DNA of 64,000 nucleotides from Saccharobesus litoralis (GTDB lineage: Bacteria; Pseudomonadota; Gammaproteobacteria; Enterobacterales; Alteromonadaceae). The notes beneath the pieces were generated by a model that ran no database searches, was not told the origin of the DNA, and saw only the letters and a list, made by a program, of their open reading frames with translations. Below are positions 53,607-63,600 of the stretch, piece after piece. The stretch spans positions 1,364,001 through 1,428,000 of the forward strand of contig NZ_CP026604.1 of NCBI RefSeq assembly GCF_003063625.1. The letters run 5' to 3'. Within the stretch, counting starts at the first letter, position 1; every line of letters starts with the position of its first letter. Made by a program: the position numbers and the translations under genes.

Positions 53607-54077
53607 CTAATCTATCAACTCGCTTACTATTTTTTGCACGGTGCGCAGCTCGTTTATTGTGTTGGTTAGGTTATTAATCGAGGGCTCGTTTAAAAGCAAG
53701 TCATCAAGTTCAGCTAAGGTTTGTCTGGCGCTAGCCATCAACTGTTCGCCTAGCTCGGTAAAGACTATTTGCTTTTGCTTACCGACTCCGTCTAATTGCT
53801 CTAAATAGCCAAGCCTAACCATTTCTTTAACGGTTTTCGCGACCATTTGTCGAGACACACCCAGCTTTCGGGCGATCTCTGAGCCATAATTGACATCACA
53901 TTCCAAAGCACTTAAAAAATTCAATGTTGAACTCGTCGCTGCCGGAAACCCTTTATTAGTCAGAGTATTAGCAAGGTGTTCACTGATCAAATGATTCATA
54001 CGCGAACTGATCATTACCAAGTTTAACGACAGGCTTTCCACCATAGGTGTGCCTCTTTTTGTCAACCTTGTTGACAT
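53607..54077 (-). CDS. MarR family transcriptional regulator
   Basis: The protein is 156 residues from the ATG at 54077, or 145 from an alternative ATG at 54044 that also has a good ribosome binding site (AGAGG). Its winged helix spans about residues 50-125: SSTLNFLSALECDVNYGSEI, ARKLGVSRQMVAKTVKEMVR, LGYLEQ and a QKQIVFTELGEQLM wing. A dyad overlaps the first start codon, so autoregulation is likely and the shorter start is attractive. It is divergent from a small membrane protein, a common MarR-target arrangement. The ligand is unknown. Confidence 0.9.
   Translation of the reverse strand: MSTRLTKRGTPMVESLSLNLVMISSRMNHLISEHLANTLTNKGFPAATSSTLNFLSALECDVNYGSEIARKLGVSRQMVAKTVKEMVRLGYLEQLDGVGKQKQIVFTELGEQLMASARQTLAELDDLLLNEPSINNLTNTINELRTVQKIVSELID
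54060..54076. promoter_or_regulatory. Dyad TGTCAAC-CTT-GTTGACA at the MarR start (probable operator)
   Basis: A perfect 7-3-7 inverted repeat overlaps the first possible MarR start codon, in the intergenic region of the divergent pair. Another TGTCAAC half-site is about 45 bp to the right. The spacing is typical of MarR binding sites. Confidence 0.6.
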
Positions 54078-54131
54078 GTGTATTCCTCTTGTCTACCCTT
54101 ATGTCAACCGAGTATACATAAGGACCTAACT

Positions 54132-54518
54132 ATGTTCACACTAAAAAATACTTTACTAGCTAATGCCACGAGTTGTATTTTATTTGGGTTAGCCTTTGTG
54201 ATCTGGCCACTAAGCATCGCAAATTGGCTAAGCGCTACTAGCCCGGCACCCGAGCTCATATTACAAATGGTTGGTGCAATCTTGGTACTAAATGGCGCGC
54301 ATCTACTTTGGGCTGCATCACGACAAAAACCTAACTCGTTATTAGTTAAATATTTTGCGATTGGCGATTTTAGCTGGGTGGTTGCAACTGGGGGATTAAT
54401 CAGTTTAGGTGTGGCGGTGACCAGTAGTGCAGGCGTAATACTAGCTTTGCTGGTCGCTTTAGTTGTGGGGATGTTTGGGATTTTGCAATGGCGGTTTAGT
54501 GCCTGTACAGACAACTAA
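54132..54518 (+). CDS. Small integral membrane protein
   Basis: The protein is 128 residues from the ATG at 54132 (MFTLKNTLLANATSCILFGL), preceded by AAGGACC; the longer frame from 54078 lacks a good start. Four hydrophobic helices cover most of the sequence (about residues 8-28, 42-62, 73-95 and 98-120). No transport or enzyme motif is visible. Divergence from the MarR-type gene suggests regulation by it, as for small efflux or stress membrane proteins, but the function is not known. Confidence 0.75.
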   Translation: MFTLKNTLLANATSCILFGLAFVIWPLSIANWLSATSPAPELILQMVGAILVLNGAHLLWAASRQKPNSLLVKYFAIGDFSWVVATGGLISLGVAVTSSAGVILALLVALVVGMFGILQWRFSACTDN

Positions 54519-54583
54519 TGACATCTTGAATTAGCGAGTCAATGAGTTAATAACCAGAGACTCGCCCAATAGACAATCAATCG

Positions 54584-54937
54584 CTATTTACAATCGCGGC
54601 GATATAAACGATCAAGGTTGATCACTACACTGTCTAATGCAAGGTCAAACTTGTCGCGATCCATCTTGTTGTATGCCTTAAATAAACGGTCGACTGCTTG
54701 ATCTAATTTGAACTCTTTTTCGACTTTAGTTAGTAGATCTAAAGCATCCAGTAAATCACCTAAAGCTTTGTCTAATTCATCACCTTCGGTAATAGTTTGT
54801 ACTTTATCGAGTGCGATAATAATGCTGTCTAAATCGTTAGCCAGCTCGGTTAAATCTTCACAGCTAAACTTTTCAGATGCGTGGCTTGAAAAGCTTAAAA
54901 CAAACAAGGTAGCGACTATTCCGATTAGTTTTTTCAT
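54584..54937 (-). CDS. Hypothetical small exported protein
   Basis: The 117-residue protein from the ATG at 54937 (preceded by GAGG) begins with a signal peptide (MKKLIGIVATLFVLSFSSHA). The mature part is acidic and helical with heptad-like Leu/Asp patterns (DLTELANDLDSIIIALDKVQ, ALGDLLDALDLLTKVEKEF). Single Cys residues near each end (FSCEDL and RRDCK) could form a disulfide. No family is recognised. It is probably periplasmic. Confidence 0.7.
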   Translation of the reverse strand: MKKLIGIVATLFVLSFSSHASEKFSCEDLTELANDLDSIIIALDKVQTITEGDELDKALGDLLDALDLLTKVEKEFKLDQAVDRLFKAYNKMDRDKFDLALDSVVINLDRLYRRDCK

Positions 54938-55074
54938 ATTAATCCTCAATTAATTGGCTGAGTGTTGTGGTGCTTAATTTGTGCCGCACTATAACGATCC
55001 GGCTAAAATCTACGAGTAACTAGATCACAAAGTAGAATTATACCCTCAACTCGGGTTAACAATTACGATCAAGT

Positions 55075-55566
55075 TTAGTTTCGTTTCACGCATTCAGCAG
55101 TATCAAGTTCAGATTGGTGCCAATCTATTGCCTTATCAGCTTGTGTATGGCCCCATATGGTGATGGGTAAAAATAGTAATGGCAGACATAATAAAAGAGC
55201 GCAACGGCGTTTAGCTTGACTACCTTTTAATACCTTGGTTGGTTTAAATACCTTAACGCCAGTTGGTGGGTACTGTTGCTCTACAAGCCCCTTGATTGCC
55301 AGAGGCCAGAAACATATCGCTAGGGTTAATGACGTTAGCATAGGGATCCCGACAAATAGCCCCAGCCATAATATTTTAATGTCGGAAACGCCAAAAGACT
55401 GATGACAATGAGCCGATTCGATAAATGATTGCAAGAAAGGAAGCAAGCCAAATTTTAAAACCAGTATCAGTACCAGAGCAATGCCGAGGTAAATGCTAAG
55501 GCGGAGTCGTTTTTCTGATTTAGAGTATTCAGGTGCATACTCTGTTGCAAGTTGCGGTTCTGACAT
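55075..55566 (-). CDS. Hypothetical membrane protein with three membrane helices
   Basis: The protein is 163 residues from the ATG at 55566 (MSEPQLATEYAPEYSKSEKR), with GGAG 7 bp upstream. Hydrophobic helices are at about residues 28-46 (LSIYLGIALVLILVLKFGLL), 70-95 (IKILWLGLFVGIPMLTSLTL) and 125-145 (LLLCLPLLFLPITIWG). A short loop contains PTGVKVFKP. No known family is recognised. It lies between the small exported protein and mutS; 55600-55690 holds a short intergenic inverted repeat (GGGCAGA / TCTGCCC). Confidence 0.68.
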   Translation of the reverse strand: MSEPQLATEYAPEYSKSEKRLRLSIYLGIALVLILVLKFGLLPFLQSFIESAHCHQSFGVSDIKILWLGLFVGIPMLTSLTLAICFWPLAIKGLVEQQYPPTGVKVFKPTKVLKGSQAKRRCALLLCLPLLFLPITIWGHTQADKAIDWHQSELDTAECVKRN

Positions 55567-55698
55567 AAAAAACTCCACGTATCATATCGATACAAGGGCA
55601 GACTATATTTGTGCTAACTCAAGTATATATGCCGAACGCCAACTTGCAGGTGTAAAATCTGCCCTACAACAATTTACCGTATTTGTAGGGCAATTTAA

Positions 55699-58278
55699 CT
55701 AGCTCTGATTTAGCGTTTTTAGTTCATAAATCAGATCCAAAGCCTGTCTTGGGGTTAAGGCATCTGGGTCGATCGTGTCCAGTTTTTCAATAGCAGGGTT
55801 CTGGTTGGACAGTAAATCAAGCTGACTAGCGGCTGGTGCTTGCGGCAGTTGCATATCGTTCGTACTGCGATTGGCCTCTAAATCAGCTAATTTGGCTTTA
55901 GCCATTTTTACTACATTTTTAGGTACACCGGCGAGCGAGGCTACTTGTAATCCGTATGAGCGGTTGGCTGCGCCTTCTTGTACGGCATGCATAAAACTAA
56001 TCGAATCACCGTGTTCAATCGCATCTAAGTGGACATTGGCGACATTGTCATGGTCTTGTGCCAATTGCGTCAACTCGAAATAGTGGGTGGCGAATAAGGT
56101 TAGTGATTTGATTTTACGTGACAAAGATTCAGCACAAGCCCAAGCGAGTGATAAGCCGTCGTAGGTACTGGTGCCACGGCCTATTTCGTCCATCAATACC
56201 AAACTGTTTTCGGTAGAGTTATTGAGGATATTGGCGGTTTCTGTCATTTCCACCATAAAAGTCGAACGACCTGATGCCAGATCATCCGATGCGCCAATAC
56301 GGGTAAATATGCGATCGATCGGACCTATTTGTGCACTATCGGCAGGAACAAAGCTGCCGATATGCGCCATGATGGTAATCAGAGCCGTTTGGCGCATATA
56401 GGTTGATTTACCCCCCATATTTGGCCCAGTAATGATCAGCATCTTACGGTTTAAATCAAACTGCACAGGGTTAGCGATAAAAGGCTCGCTGGTTAATACT
56501 TCGACTACAGGGTGACGACCAGCGGCAATACTCAGTCCGGGCTCTGCACGAAACGCTGGACGACAATAGTTTAAACTGTCAGCCCGTTCAGCTAAGTTAT
56601 TGCTAACATCTAATTTAGCTAACTTTTGTGCTAGCGTTTGTAAACCAGCAATATGCGGTGCGAATTCATCAAACAGCGCTTCGTATAAACGCTTTTCACG
56701 CGCAAGTGCTTGGCTTTGGGCGCTGAGCACTTTGTCTTCTAACTCTTTAAGCTCTGGGGTAATAAAGCGTTCTGCGTTTTTAAGTGTTTGGCGACGTATA
56801 TATTCGGTTGGCGCATCAACCGATTGCGCGCGGCTGATCTCGATAAAAAAGCCATGCACCTTGTTATAACCGACTTTTAAGGTATTTAGTCCGGTACGTT
56901 CGCGTTCACGTAGCTCTATTTGCTCCAGTATGCTTTCGGCGCCTCGACTTAACTCGCGTAAGTTATCTAGTTCTTGATCGTAACCTTCGGCTAATACCCC
57001 ACCGTCGCGAATAACCACAGGCGGGTTTTCAACAATGGCTCGCCCCAATAATTCGGCAAGTTGTTCAAAATATTCAATACCTTGGCCGTAAGTTTGCAAA
57101 GCAGCTTCTTGGCTGTCGGCTAATAAGGCTTGCACGCTAGGCACGGTATTTAAGGCTTTACCTAGACGAGAAAAATCACGCGGACGCGCCGAACGTAACG
57201 CAACGCGCGACAATATACGTTCAATATCGCCAATCTGTTTTAACTCAGGTTTTAACTCTTCGTACAGGCCTGATTGCTGGATCGCTTCAATTAAATCGAG
57301 TCTATGCTCGATCTCTTCAACATTACGCGTCGGCTGCACTAAATAACGTTGCAGTAATCGACTGCCCATGGCCGTAGCCGTTTTGTCTAATACCGAGATC
57401 AAAGCGTTGTCGCGACTGCCCGCTAAGGTTTGATTGAGCTCTAAGTTTTTAATGGTGACAGCATCAAGGTATAAGCATTGTTCAAGACGCAAGATCTTGA
57501 GCGGCTGTAAATGCGGTACGGCAGTTTTTTGGGTTTCTTTTACATACTGTAAAACACAACCGGCGGCAGGAATGGCTAAATCGTTATCTTGCAAACCAAA
57601 ACCAGATAAGTCCTGCATTTGGTATTGTTTGCAGATTTGCGAGTGGGAAGTTTTAAACTCAAAGTCCCAATCTGGACGGCGACGGGTACATTTATAGCTA
57701 TCTAAAATATGGCTATATACAAAGCTTTCAGGATAAAGGATTTCGCTAGGCGCCACTTGCTGCAAGAAAGATTTTAACTCGTCCAACGAATGGACATTAG
57801 CCACTTCAAAACGCCCTGTACTGACTTCAATACAGGCAACGCCAAAGTTTTCGTTTTTGTCGGCGTAAATTGACAATAAAAGGTTGTCGCGCAACTCATC
57901 TAATAAGGCTTCATCTGTGATGGTACCCGGAGTTAACACGCGCGTCACTTTGCGTTCTACTGGCCCTTTGCTGGTAGCGGGATCGCCAACTTGTTCGCAG
58001 ATCGCCACAGTTTCACCCAAGTTAACCAACTTAGCTAAATAGGTTTCCACTGCGTGATAAGGCACACCCGCCATCGGGATTGGCTGGCCTGCGGTCTTAC
58101 CTCTATGAGTTAGAGAAATATCAATTAGCTCAGCGGCCTTTTTCGCATCATCAAAAAATAATTCGTAAAAATCACCCATGCGATAAAAAAGCAGGGTAGT
58201 GGGAAAGTCGGCCTTCAAACGCAAATATTGCTGCATCATTGGCGTGTGTTGCGATAGATCTTGAGGACTTTTACTCAT
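55699..58278 (-). CDS. mutS: DNA mismatch repair protein MutS
   Basis: The 859-residue mismatch sensor starts repair with MutL. The N-terminal mismatch-binding domain has the F-x-E motif in [13 protein letters not shown] (about residues 33-45). The clamp and lever follow, and the ATPase domain has Walker [14 protein letters not shown] (about 615-627), Walker [21 protein letters not shown] and the C-terminal HTH-like end. Length matches E. coli MutS (853). It is transcribed alone towards a hypothetical gene. Nothing suggests damage. Confidence 0.98.
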   Translation of the reverse strand: MSKSPQDLSQHTPMMQQYLRLKADFPTTLLFYRMGDFYELFFDDAKKAAELIDISLTHRGKTAGQPIPMAGVPYHAVETYLAKLVNLGETVAICEQVGDPATSKGPVERKVTRVLTPGTITDEALLDELRDNLLLSIYADKNENFGVACIEVSTGRFEVANVHSLDELKSFLQQVAPSEILYPESFVYSHILDSYKCTRRRPDWDFEFKTSHSQICKQYQMQDLSGFGLQDNDLAIPAAGCVLQYVKETQKTAVPHLQPLKILRLEQCLYLDAVTIKNLELNQTLAGSRDNALISVLDKTATAMGSRLLQRYLVQPTRNVEEIEHRLDLIEAIQQSGLYEELKPELKQIGDIERILSRVALRSARPRDFSRLGKALNTVPSVQALLADSQEAALQTYGQGIEYFEQLAELLGRAIVENPPVVIRDGGVLAEGYDQELDNLRELSRGAESILEQIELRERERTGLNTLKVGYNKVHGFFIEISRAQSVDAPTEYIRRQTLKNAERFITPELKELEDKVLSAQSQALAREKRLYEALFDEFAPHIAGLQTLAQKLAKLDVSNNLAERADSLNYCRPAFRAEPGLSIAAGRHPVVEVLTSEPFIANPVQFDLNRKMLIITGPNMGGKSTYMRQTALITIMAHIGSFVPADSAQIGPIDRIFTRIGASDDLASGRSTFMVEMTETANILNNSTENSLVLMDEIGRGTSTYDGLSLAWACAESLSRKIKSLTLFATHYFELTQLAQDHDNVANVHLDAIEHGDSISFMHAVQEGAANRSYGLQVASLAGVPKNVVKMAKAKLADLEANRSTNDMQLPQAPAASQLDLLSNQNPAIEKLDTIDPDALTPRQALDLIYELKTLNQS

Positions 58279-58397
58279 AGGAAATAAGAATATTTAAAGT
58301 AATGATTATGCTCAGGTATTTGGGGTGCGCATCTTAGCACAGATGAATAGTAACAAGGAGTGGAAAGGGAAAGCTAAGTTGGCTAACTAGCGTTTTT

Positions 58398-59621
58398 TCA
58401 TTTGAAATATTTGCGGCGTAAGCGCTCCATATTTTCAGCAAAGGGTTTAATTTCGCCACTGCGGATAAATTGCACAAACAAAGGGCGGCTGTGTTTCTCA
58501 AAGTCTGGTGGTAACATGCGATCAATAAATTGGCTATGCCCCGCTGCTGTTGAGAGTGCATTAGCGAGCTTCTGTATTAAAGGCGCGGGAGGTACTGAAG
58601 AAAGACGGTTGGCAGCAAAACGCCCTGTGTTGCTACTTAGGCGATTTTGGACGTGAGCTTGGCTCATAAAGAGTAAAAATCGTTTAATAGCGTGGTGTTT
58701 TTCACTGTTTTTGTTTACTGCAAAGCCTTGCACAGGTACAGATTCATAGCGTGGAATATTGGCTCCTTTTGGGAAATTAAAAAAATTTAAATTGTCGAAT
58801 TTGTTGGTGGTAGATGTGCTGGTGATTATGGAATTGTTGCCAAAAACAAAAGCTATTTCATTGCGATAAAATAAATGCATAACGTCTTTCCAGCTTTGTT
58901 CACCGTAGGCCTCACTAAAGCAGTTCGCATGAATGAGCTGTTGCCAAGCTAACAGCACTTGCCTAACTTTATCGCTTTGGTAGGAAATCTCGCCATTGGT
59001 TAGTTGCTGAAAAAAAGTTAAGCCATGCAGTCTCAGGGTTAAATATTCAAACCAAGCCGCTATATTCCACGGCGTTTTTGCTGCGATATAAAAAGGAATA
59101 ATATTTTTTGCACTTAGTTGTTTGCAGGTTGTCGCTAGCTCTTCTAAGGTTTGTGGAACGTGCCATTGCTGAAAATTAGCTGAATTTAAGTAATATATAT
59201 GCCAGCCGTTGATAGTTAGTGGTAGAAGTAGTTTATGCGAATCAAAGGTGATGGTGTCACTTAAATGCGCAAAGTATTTATCGAGATTGTTGGCTTGCCA
59301 AAGTTCATTGAGGCGTTTTAAGTCACCGCGTTGATAATAGGCTAATAATCTGCGCGATGCATGGGCGTTAATGATATCTATTGGCTGCCCATCCTTTGTT
59401 TGCCAATTTTTTCGGTCATCCAGATCTTTCATATCAGCTATTCGTACCCGAATGATTTTAATACCTGTTTCTTTTTCAAAATCTTGATAAATCGGTACAT
59501 GAATCGCTTGGACTTTTGGACCAATACCAATACCGACATACAGTTTATCTGTTGCAAGTACATTGAAGTGACTCAGCAATAAACTTAGGCAGAAAACGAG
59601 GCGAATAAAACGAGATAGCAA
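58398..59621 (-). CDS. ABC transporter solute-binding protein, family 1 (orphan)
   Basis: The 407-residue periplasmic protein has a signal peptide (FIRLVFCLSLLLSHFNVLAT) and a type 1 sugar-binding fold: VPIYQDFEKETGIKIIRVRI, DIINAHASRRLLAYYQRGDL, PLTINGWHIYYLNSANFQQW, QTLEELATTCKQL and the C-terminal FLLFMSQAHVQNRL. Such proteins normally deliver oligosaccharides or polyols to a permease, but no permease or ATPase gene is nearby. It may serve a distant transporter, or act as a sensory input for a kinase or receptor. Confidence 0.88.
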   Translation of the reverse strand: MLSRFIRLVFCLSLLLSHFNVLATDKLYVGIGIGPKVQAIHVPIYQDFEKETGIKIIRVRIADMKDLDDRKNWQTKDGQPIDIINAHASRRLLAYYQRGDLKRLNELWQANNLDKYFAHLSDTITFDSHKLLLPLTINGWHIYYLNSANFQQWHVPQTLEELATTCKQLSAKNIIPFYIAAKTPWNIAAWFEYLTLRLHGLTFFQQLTNGEISYQSDKVRQVLLAWQQLIHANCFSEAYGEQSWKDVMHLFYRNEIAFVFGNNSIITSTSTTNKFDNLNFFNFPKGANIPRYESVPVQGFAVNKNSEKHHAIKRFLLFMSQAHVQNRLSSNTGRFAANRLSSVPPAPLIQKLANALSTAAGHSQFIDRMLPPDFEKHSRPLFVQFIRSGEIKPFAENMERLRRKYFK

Positions 59622-59822
59622 AGTGCAGTTGTTCTTAGAAAATCTATGTCTACAGTCTAGTCAATAAAATACATTTTCGCTGAGCGCGGGAAAAAATAAG
59701 CATTGGGTTGTGCTAGACGAATATGAGTTGGTCTTTTATAGAGGTACGCAAAAGACCAAAAAAATGAAGATAAAGTAGAAATTGGCTGATAAATATTGTT
59801 ACCTATTATCAGCGTTAATCAC

Positions 59823-60080
59823 TTAATTTAGCTCAACAACAAAATTATGGGCTGCTATCGGGTTATTGATTGCAGCTAAGCAATTAATGTCCAGCAAGTT
59901 TATGGAAAGGAGCTCAGAGTCAGTTTGCAGCTTTAACCACTCTTTACCATTTTCCAATACTATATCTAATGCCTGTCCAGTTTGTTTATTGCCATCAGCC
60001 AAAGTCACTTGTACCTGACTGCGGCGCATACAAACAATCTCAAAGTGATCATGTAAATCGCAGCTTATTAGCTTAGTCAT
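59823..60080 (-). CDS. rof: Rho-binding antiterminator (Rof/YaeO family)
   Basis: The 85-residue protein resembles Rof, which binds Rho and inhibits its RNA loading. The features are an N-terminal ISCDLHDHFEIVC (the family's C-D-x-x-D-x-x-E-x-x-C pattern), a beta-strand VQVTLADGNKQTGQALDI and KEWLKLQTDSELLSINLLDI. Size and order fit E. coli Rof (84 residues). Confidence 0.83.
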   Translation of the reverse strand: MTKLISCDLHDHFEIVCMRRSQVQVTLADGNKQTGQALDIVLENGKEWLKLQTDSELLSINLLDINCLAAINNPIAAHNFVVELN

Positions 60081-60680
60081 TGGCTTCTACCTTGTAACTT
60101 TGATTGAACGGTAGAATAACCTACTTGTTGGTCATGCTCACTGACGTTTTCACATTTATTTATTCAAAATAACCACGCAACCAAGACACCAAATGGGCAA
60201 AGCCAGTTGCGTCTCGATATATGATGTACTTCTTCTGTATTTAGAAGATGTGACCAGTGTTCATCTATTATTTGACTCTCAATTCGCTTAGTACATTATT
60301 TCAAATGTTTTTATGACACATATCCAAACAATATCCCAATAATCAGAAGGTATTGTCGTTCTATTCAAATGTATCCATATGTTGGCTATGTAAAATTTTA
60401 AAGCCTGAAATGTTGAATAAAAGTTAAATGGTGTTGACCTAACTGAGAGGCGGTTATGGCTATTTCTCTTGTGTGTAAATTACCCACTCACTTTTATTTT
60501 TCTTTTTAGTGTTTTAAGTCCAAACATGGAAAACAACAAAATTCTGTCTGTTTGTGCTTATTACAACGCTGCCGCAGAGCAGTGGATAATTGCTACTTCA
60601 TCTTGTGTATTTAGCGTTGTTGAACGTGAAAAAAATATAAAAGTTTAAGTGGCATTGATTAGATAATTTGGAGATGTCTC
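60081..60680. other. Intergenic region upstream of the right-hand TonB receptor
   Basis: This 600-bp AT-rich stretch lies between rof and the receptor. I see no gene, tRNA or strong terminator in it. It presumably contains the promoters of both divergent genes. No copy of the ATTGTTAACAAT palindrome found near the left-hand receptor was recognised. Confidence 0.5.
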
Positions 60681-63600
60681 ATGGCACAAACATTTAGACT
60701 AAAAGCAGTTTCAGCAGCAGTAATGGCGGCCTGTATGGCAACGCCGCTATATGCAGCACCAGAAGATAAAGCCGCATCTGAAGAAGATGTTGAAGTTATT
60801 GAAGTGACGGGTTTTAAAGCCAGTTTACAAAAAGCCATCAACGCTAAGCGTTTTGCCAATAGCGTAGTCGATACTATTCATGCAGAAGATGTAGGTAAAT
60901 CAACTGATGCCAATATTGCTGATGCCTTGTCTCGCGTAACTGGTGTAACGGTGCAAGAAAGTGATGGTGAAGGTACTCGGATCTCGGTACGTGGTGCTGG
61001 CGCATCATTAAATCAAATTTCAATGAATGGTGTTGCCTTAACGGGTGGCTTTAGTGGTAGTGATGCTAACGAAGCTGATAATAGTGTCGATCTCAGTGCA
61101 TTCTCATCTGATATTTTGTCTTCAATTGATGTTATTAAAACGGCTGCTGCCGATCACGATGAAGGTTCGTTAGGTGCGAATGTTATTTTACGCACTGCAA
61201 AACCGCTTAGCTTCAATAATTCACGCCGTAATTTAGATTTTCAAGGTCGGTATAACGAGTTCTCTGGTAATTCAAATTACCGTTTATCAGGCACTATTTC
61301 AGAAAAATTCTTTGATGAAACGCTAGGTGTTATTTTAACCGTAACGGATGAAACGCAAGATGCACGAACTGATCGTGTGCGTGTTGAATTTTGGAACCAA
61401 GCTAAAAACATTGGCGACAATCGCTCGTATGATTTATCAACCTATGATGCTGAAAAAGCATTAGCAGGCGATTTTCCTTATAAATCAATCCGTGTACCAG
61501 ATGCCGATGGTAACGCCCCTGCTGATTTTGATGAAGCGACGCAAGTCCTTATTCAAGAATCTGCACTAGAGGTTATTCCTCGTCAGTATCAAGATATGTT
61601 ACTTGATATGAATGAACGAGATCGTTTTACATTGAATGCTGGAATTCAATGGCGCGCCAGCGAAGATACTGAATTACAACTCGATTTTAACCATTCCGAA
61701 CTGAATATTAAACGTGATAATCATAGATTACGTTTAAATTTTACTCCCAATATGTCGCCTTATGCTCAAGATCCACTTAATCAGTGGTGGGGGATTGATC
61801 TAGAAAATAAGACGGTTGATCGCATGATAGGTCGTCATCCGCAAGGCACTTTCGACCGCACAATCGGCGGTCAAAATATTGAAAACGATGTGGCGACATT
61901 ATCTTTACAAACACAGTTAACGGATAATCTTAAGTTAGACCTTAAAGCTGGCTATTCACGCACCACAGACGATACGCCTGAGAGTGTGGCTATTTCTACC
62001 GCAACATGGAACACCATTGGCCAAACTTTTGTTAATACCATGGACGCGGATTACATTACACCGACGGGATATGACTGTACATCGGGTCAGTGTGAGTTAT
62101 TTGTTGGTGAGAAATTTGTTGAATATGACCCGGTTGTTAACAGAACCACACGAGCTGATAGTCGTTTCACCCCGCATGACTTGTTTGGTAATCACCTAGG
62201 CAACATTCGTCGTACAGAAAACCATTTAGTTGATAGCAATAAATCTTTGTTTGTTGATTTTGACTGGGATGTTGACTGGGGCAACATTATTAAAGTTGAG
62301 TTCGGTGGTAAGTTATCTGAACGCTTGAAAACGGTTGATGCTCAAACCACAACATTAACCTCAGGCGCTAGAGTTGTCGAAAACATTGATGGACAAGCGC
62401 AGGAAATATCCTCAGGGCCACTACAAAATATTCGTATGGCTGACATTTTGGGTAATGGTGCCTTCCCAGTTAACAACTTCTTGGAAGACTTAACGCCTAA
62501 TCGTGACGCCGCTTTTTTACAGGGTTGGGGTTTGCTGGATCCGTTTAAAGCCTACGAATTGGCATTTTCAAGACCAGCCGGCACCACAGCTTTAGCCCGT
62601 AACCCAGCGGGTTCACGTGAAATTGGTCAAGATACTCAAGCCTTATACGGTAAGGTTAATTTTGAATTTTTAGATGGCCATTTAACCGGTAATCTAGGTT
62701 TACGATATGTTCAAACACAAGTAGAAGCGCAAGGCTTTAGCTCCATTCAATACCATAATGCGGTTCACGGTATTGATCCTTATGATTTAATCATTAATAA
62801 AGAGTTGGCCGATGTCACTAAGCCTATTTGTCAGTCATTTAATTACACCAATGGTAATCAAAATGAGCCAGATAACTTTAGCGCAGTGGCTAGTAGTGGC
62901 TGTATGGACTGGCGTTTAACCCATTCATATCAAACCAATAATAATAGAACACTCCCCCTATTTGAAACACGCATCGATCCGGCAACAGGTAGCGAGTTTG
63001 CATGGCCAGATGGTTCACCTAAGCAGTGGTTAGCCGATGTACCGACTTATGATCCAAGTATGACCGAGGAGGAGCTACTGGCTGAAGCTCAGGCTCATAA
63101 CATGATCCTATGGTACGACTATAGCGGCGATACACCTAAAAAGTTAGTTGATATCGCTCAGCCGGATCAAGTGCAATTTACCGACGGTTCTGGTTCTGTT
63201 ACCACCAACTTTGGTGTTGCTCGTAATAGAAACCCATTAATTGGTTGGAATGATCGCCGCACCACATTCTTTGGACCGGCGGGATCAGATGCGCAAACCA
63301 CAGCGTTTTTCCGTACATCGCCGATTGCTGACGAGTCAGACTATAGTGTTTGGTTACCAAGCTTGAATATTAATTACCAATTAAGTGATCAATATATAGG
63401 TCGATTTGCTATGTCCAAGACCATGGCTAGACCGCGTTTTGACTCAGTTAACCCTCGTGTCCAAATAAACGAGAGTATATGGGATGCATGGGGCACAGGT
63501 GCATTAGGTAATACTCATCTTAAGCCACTTGAATCGGTGAATTTAGATTTGTCTTTTGAACGTTACTGGGGCGATTCAAACATGATGTCTGTTGCCTTGT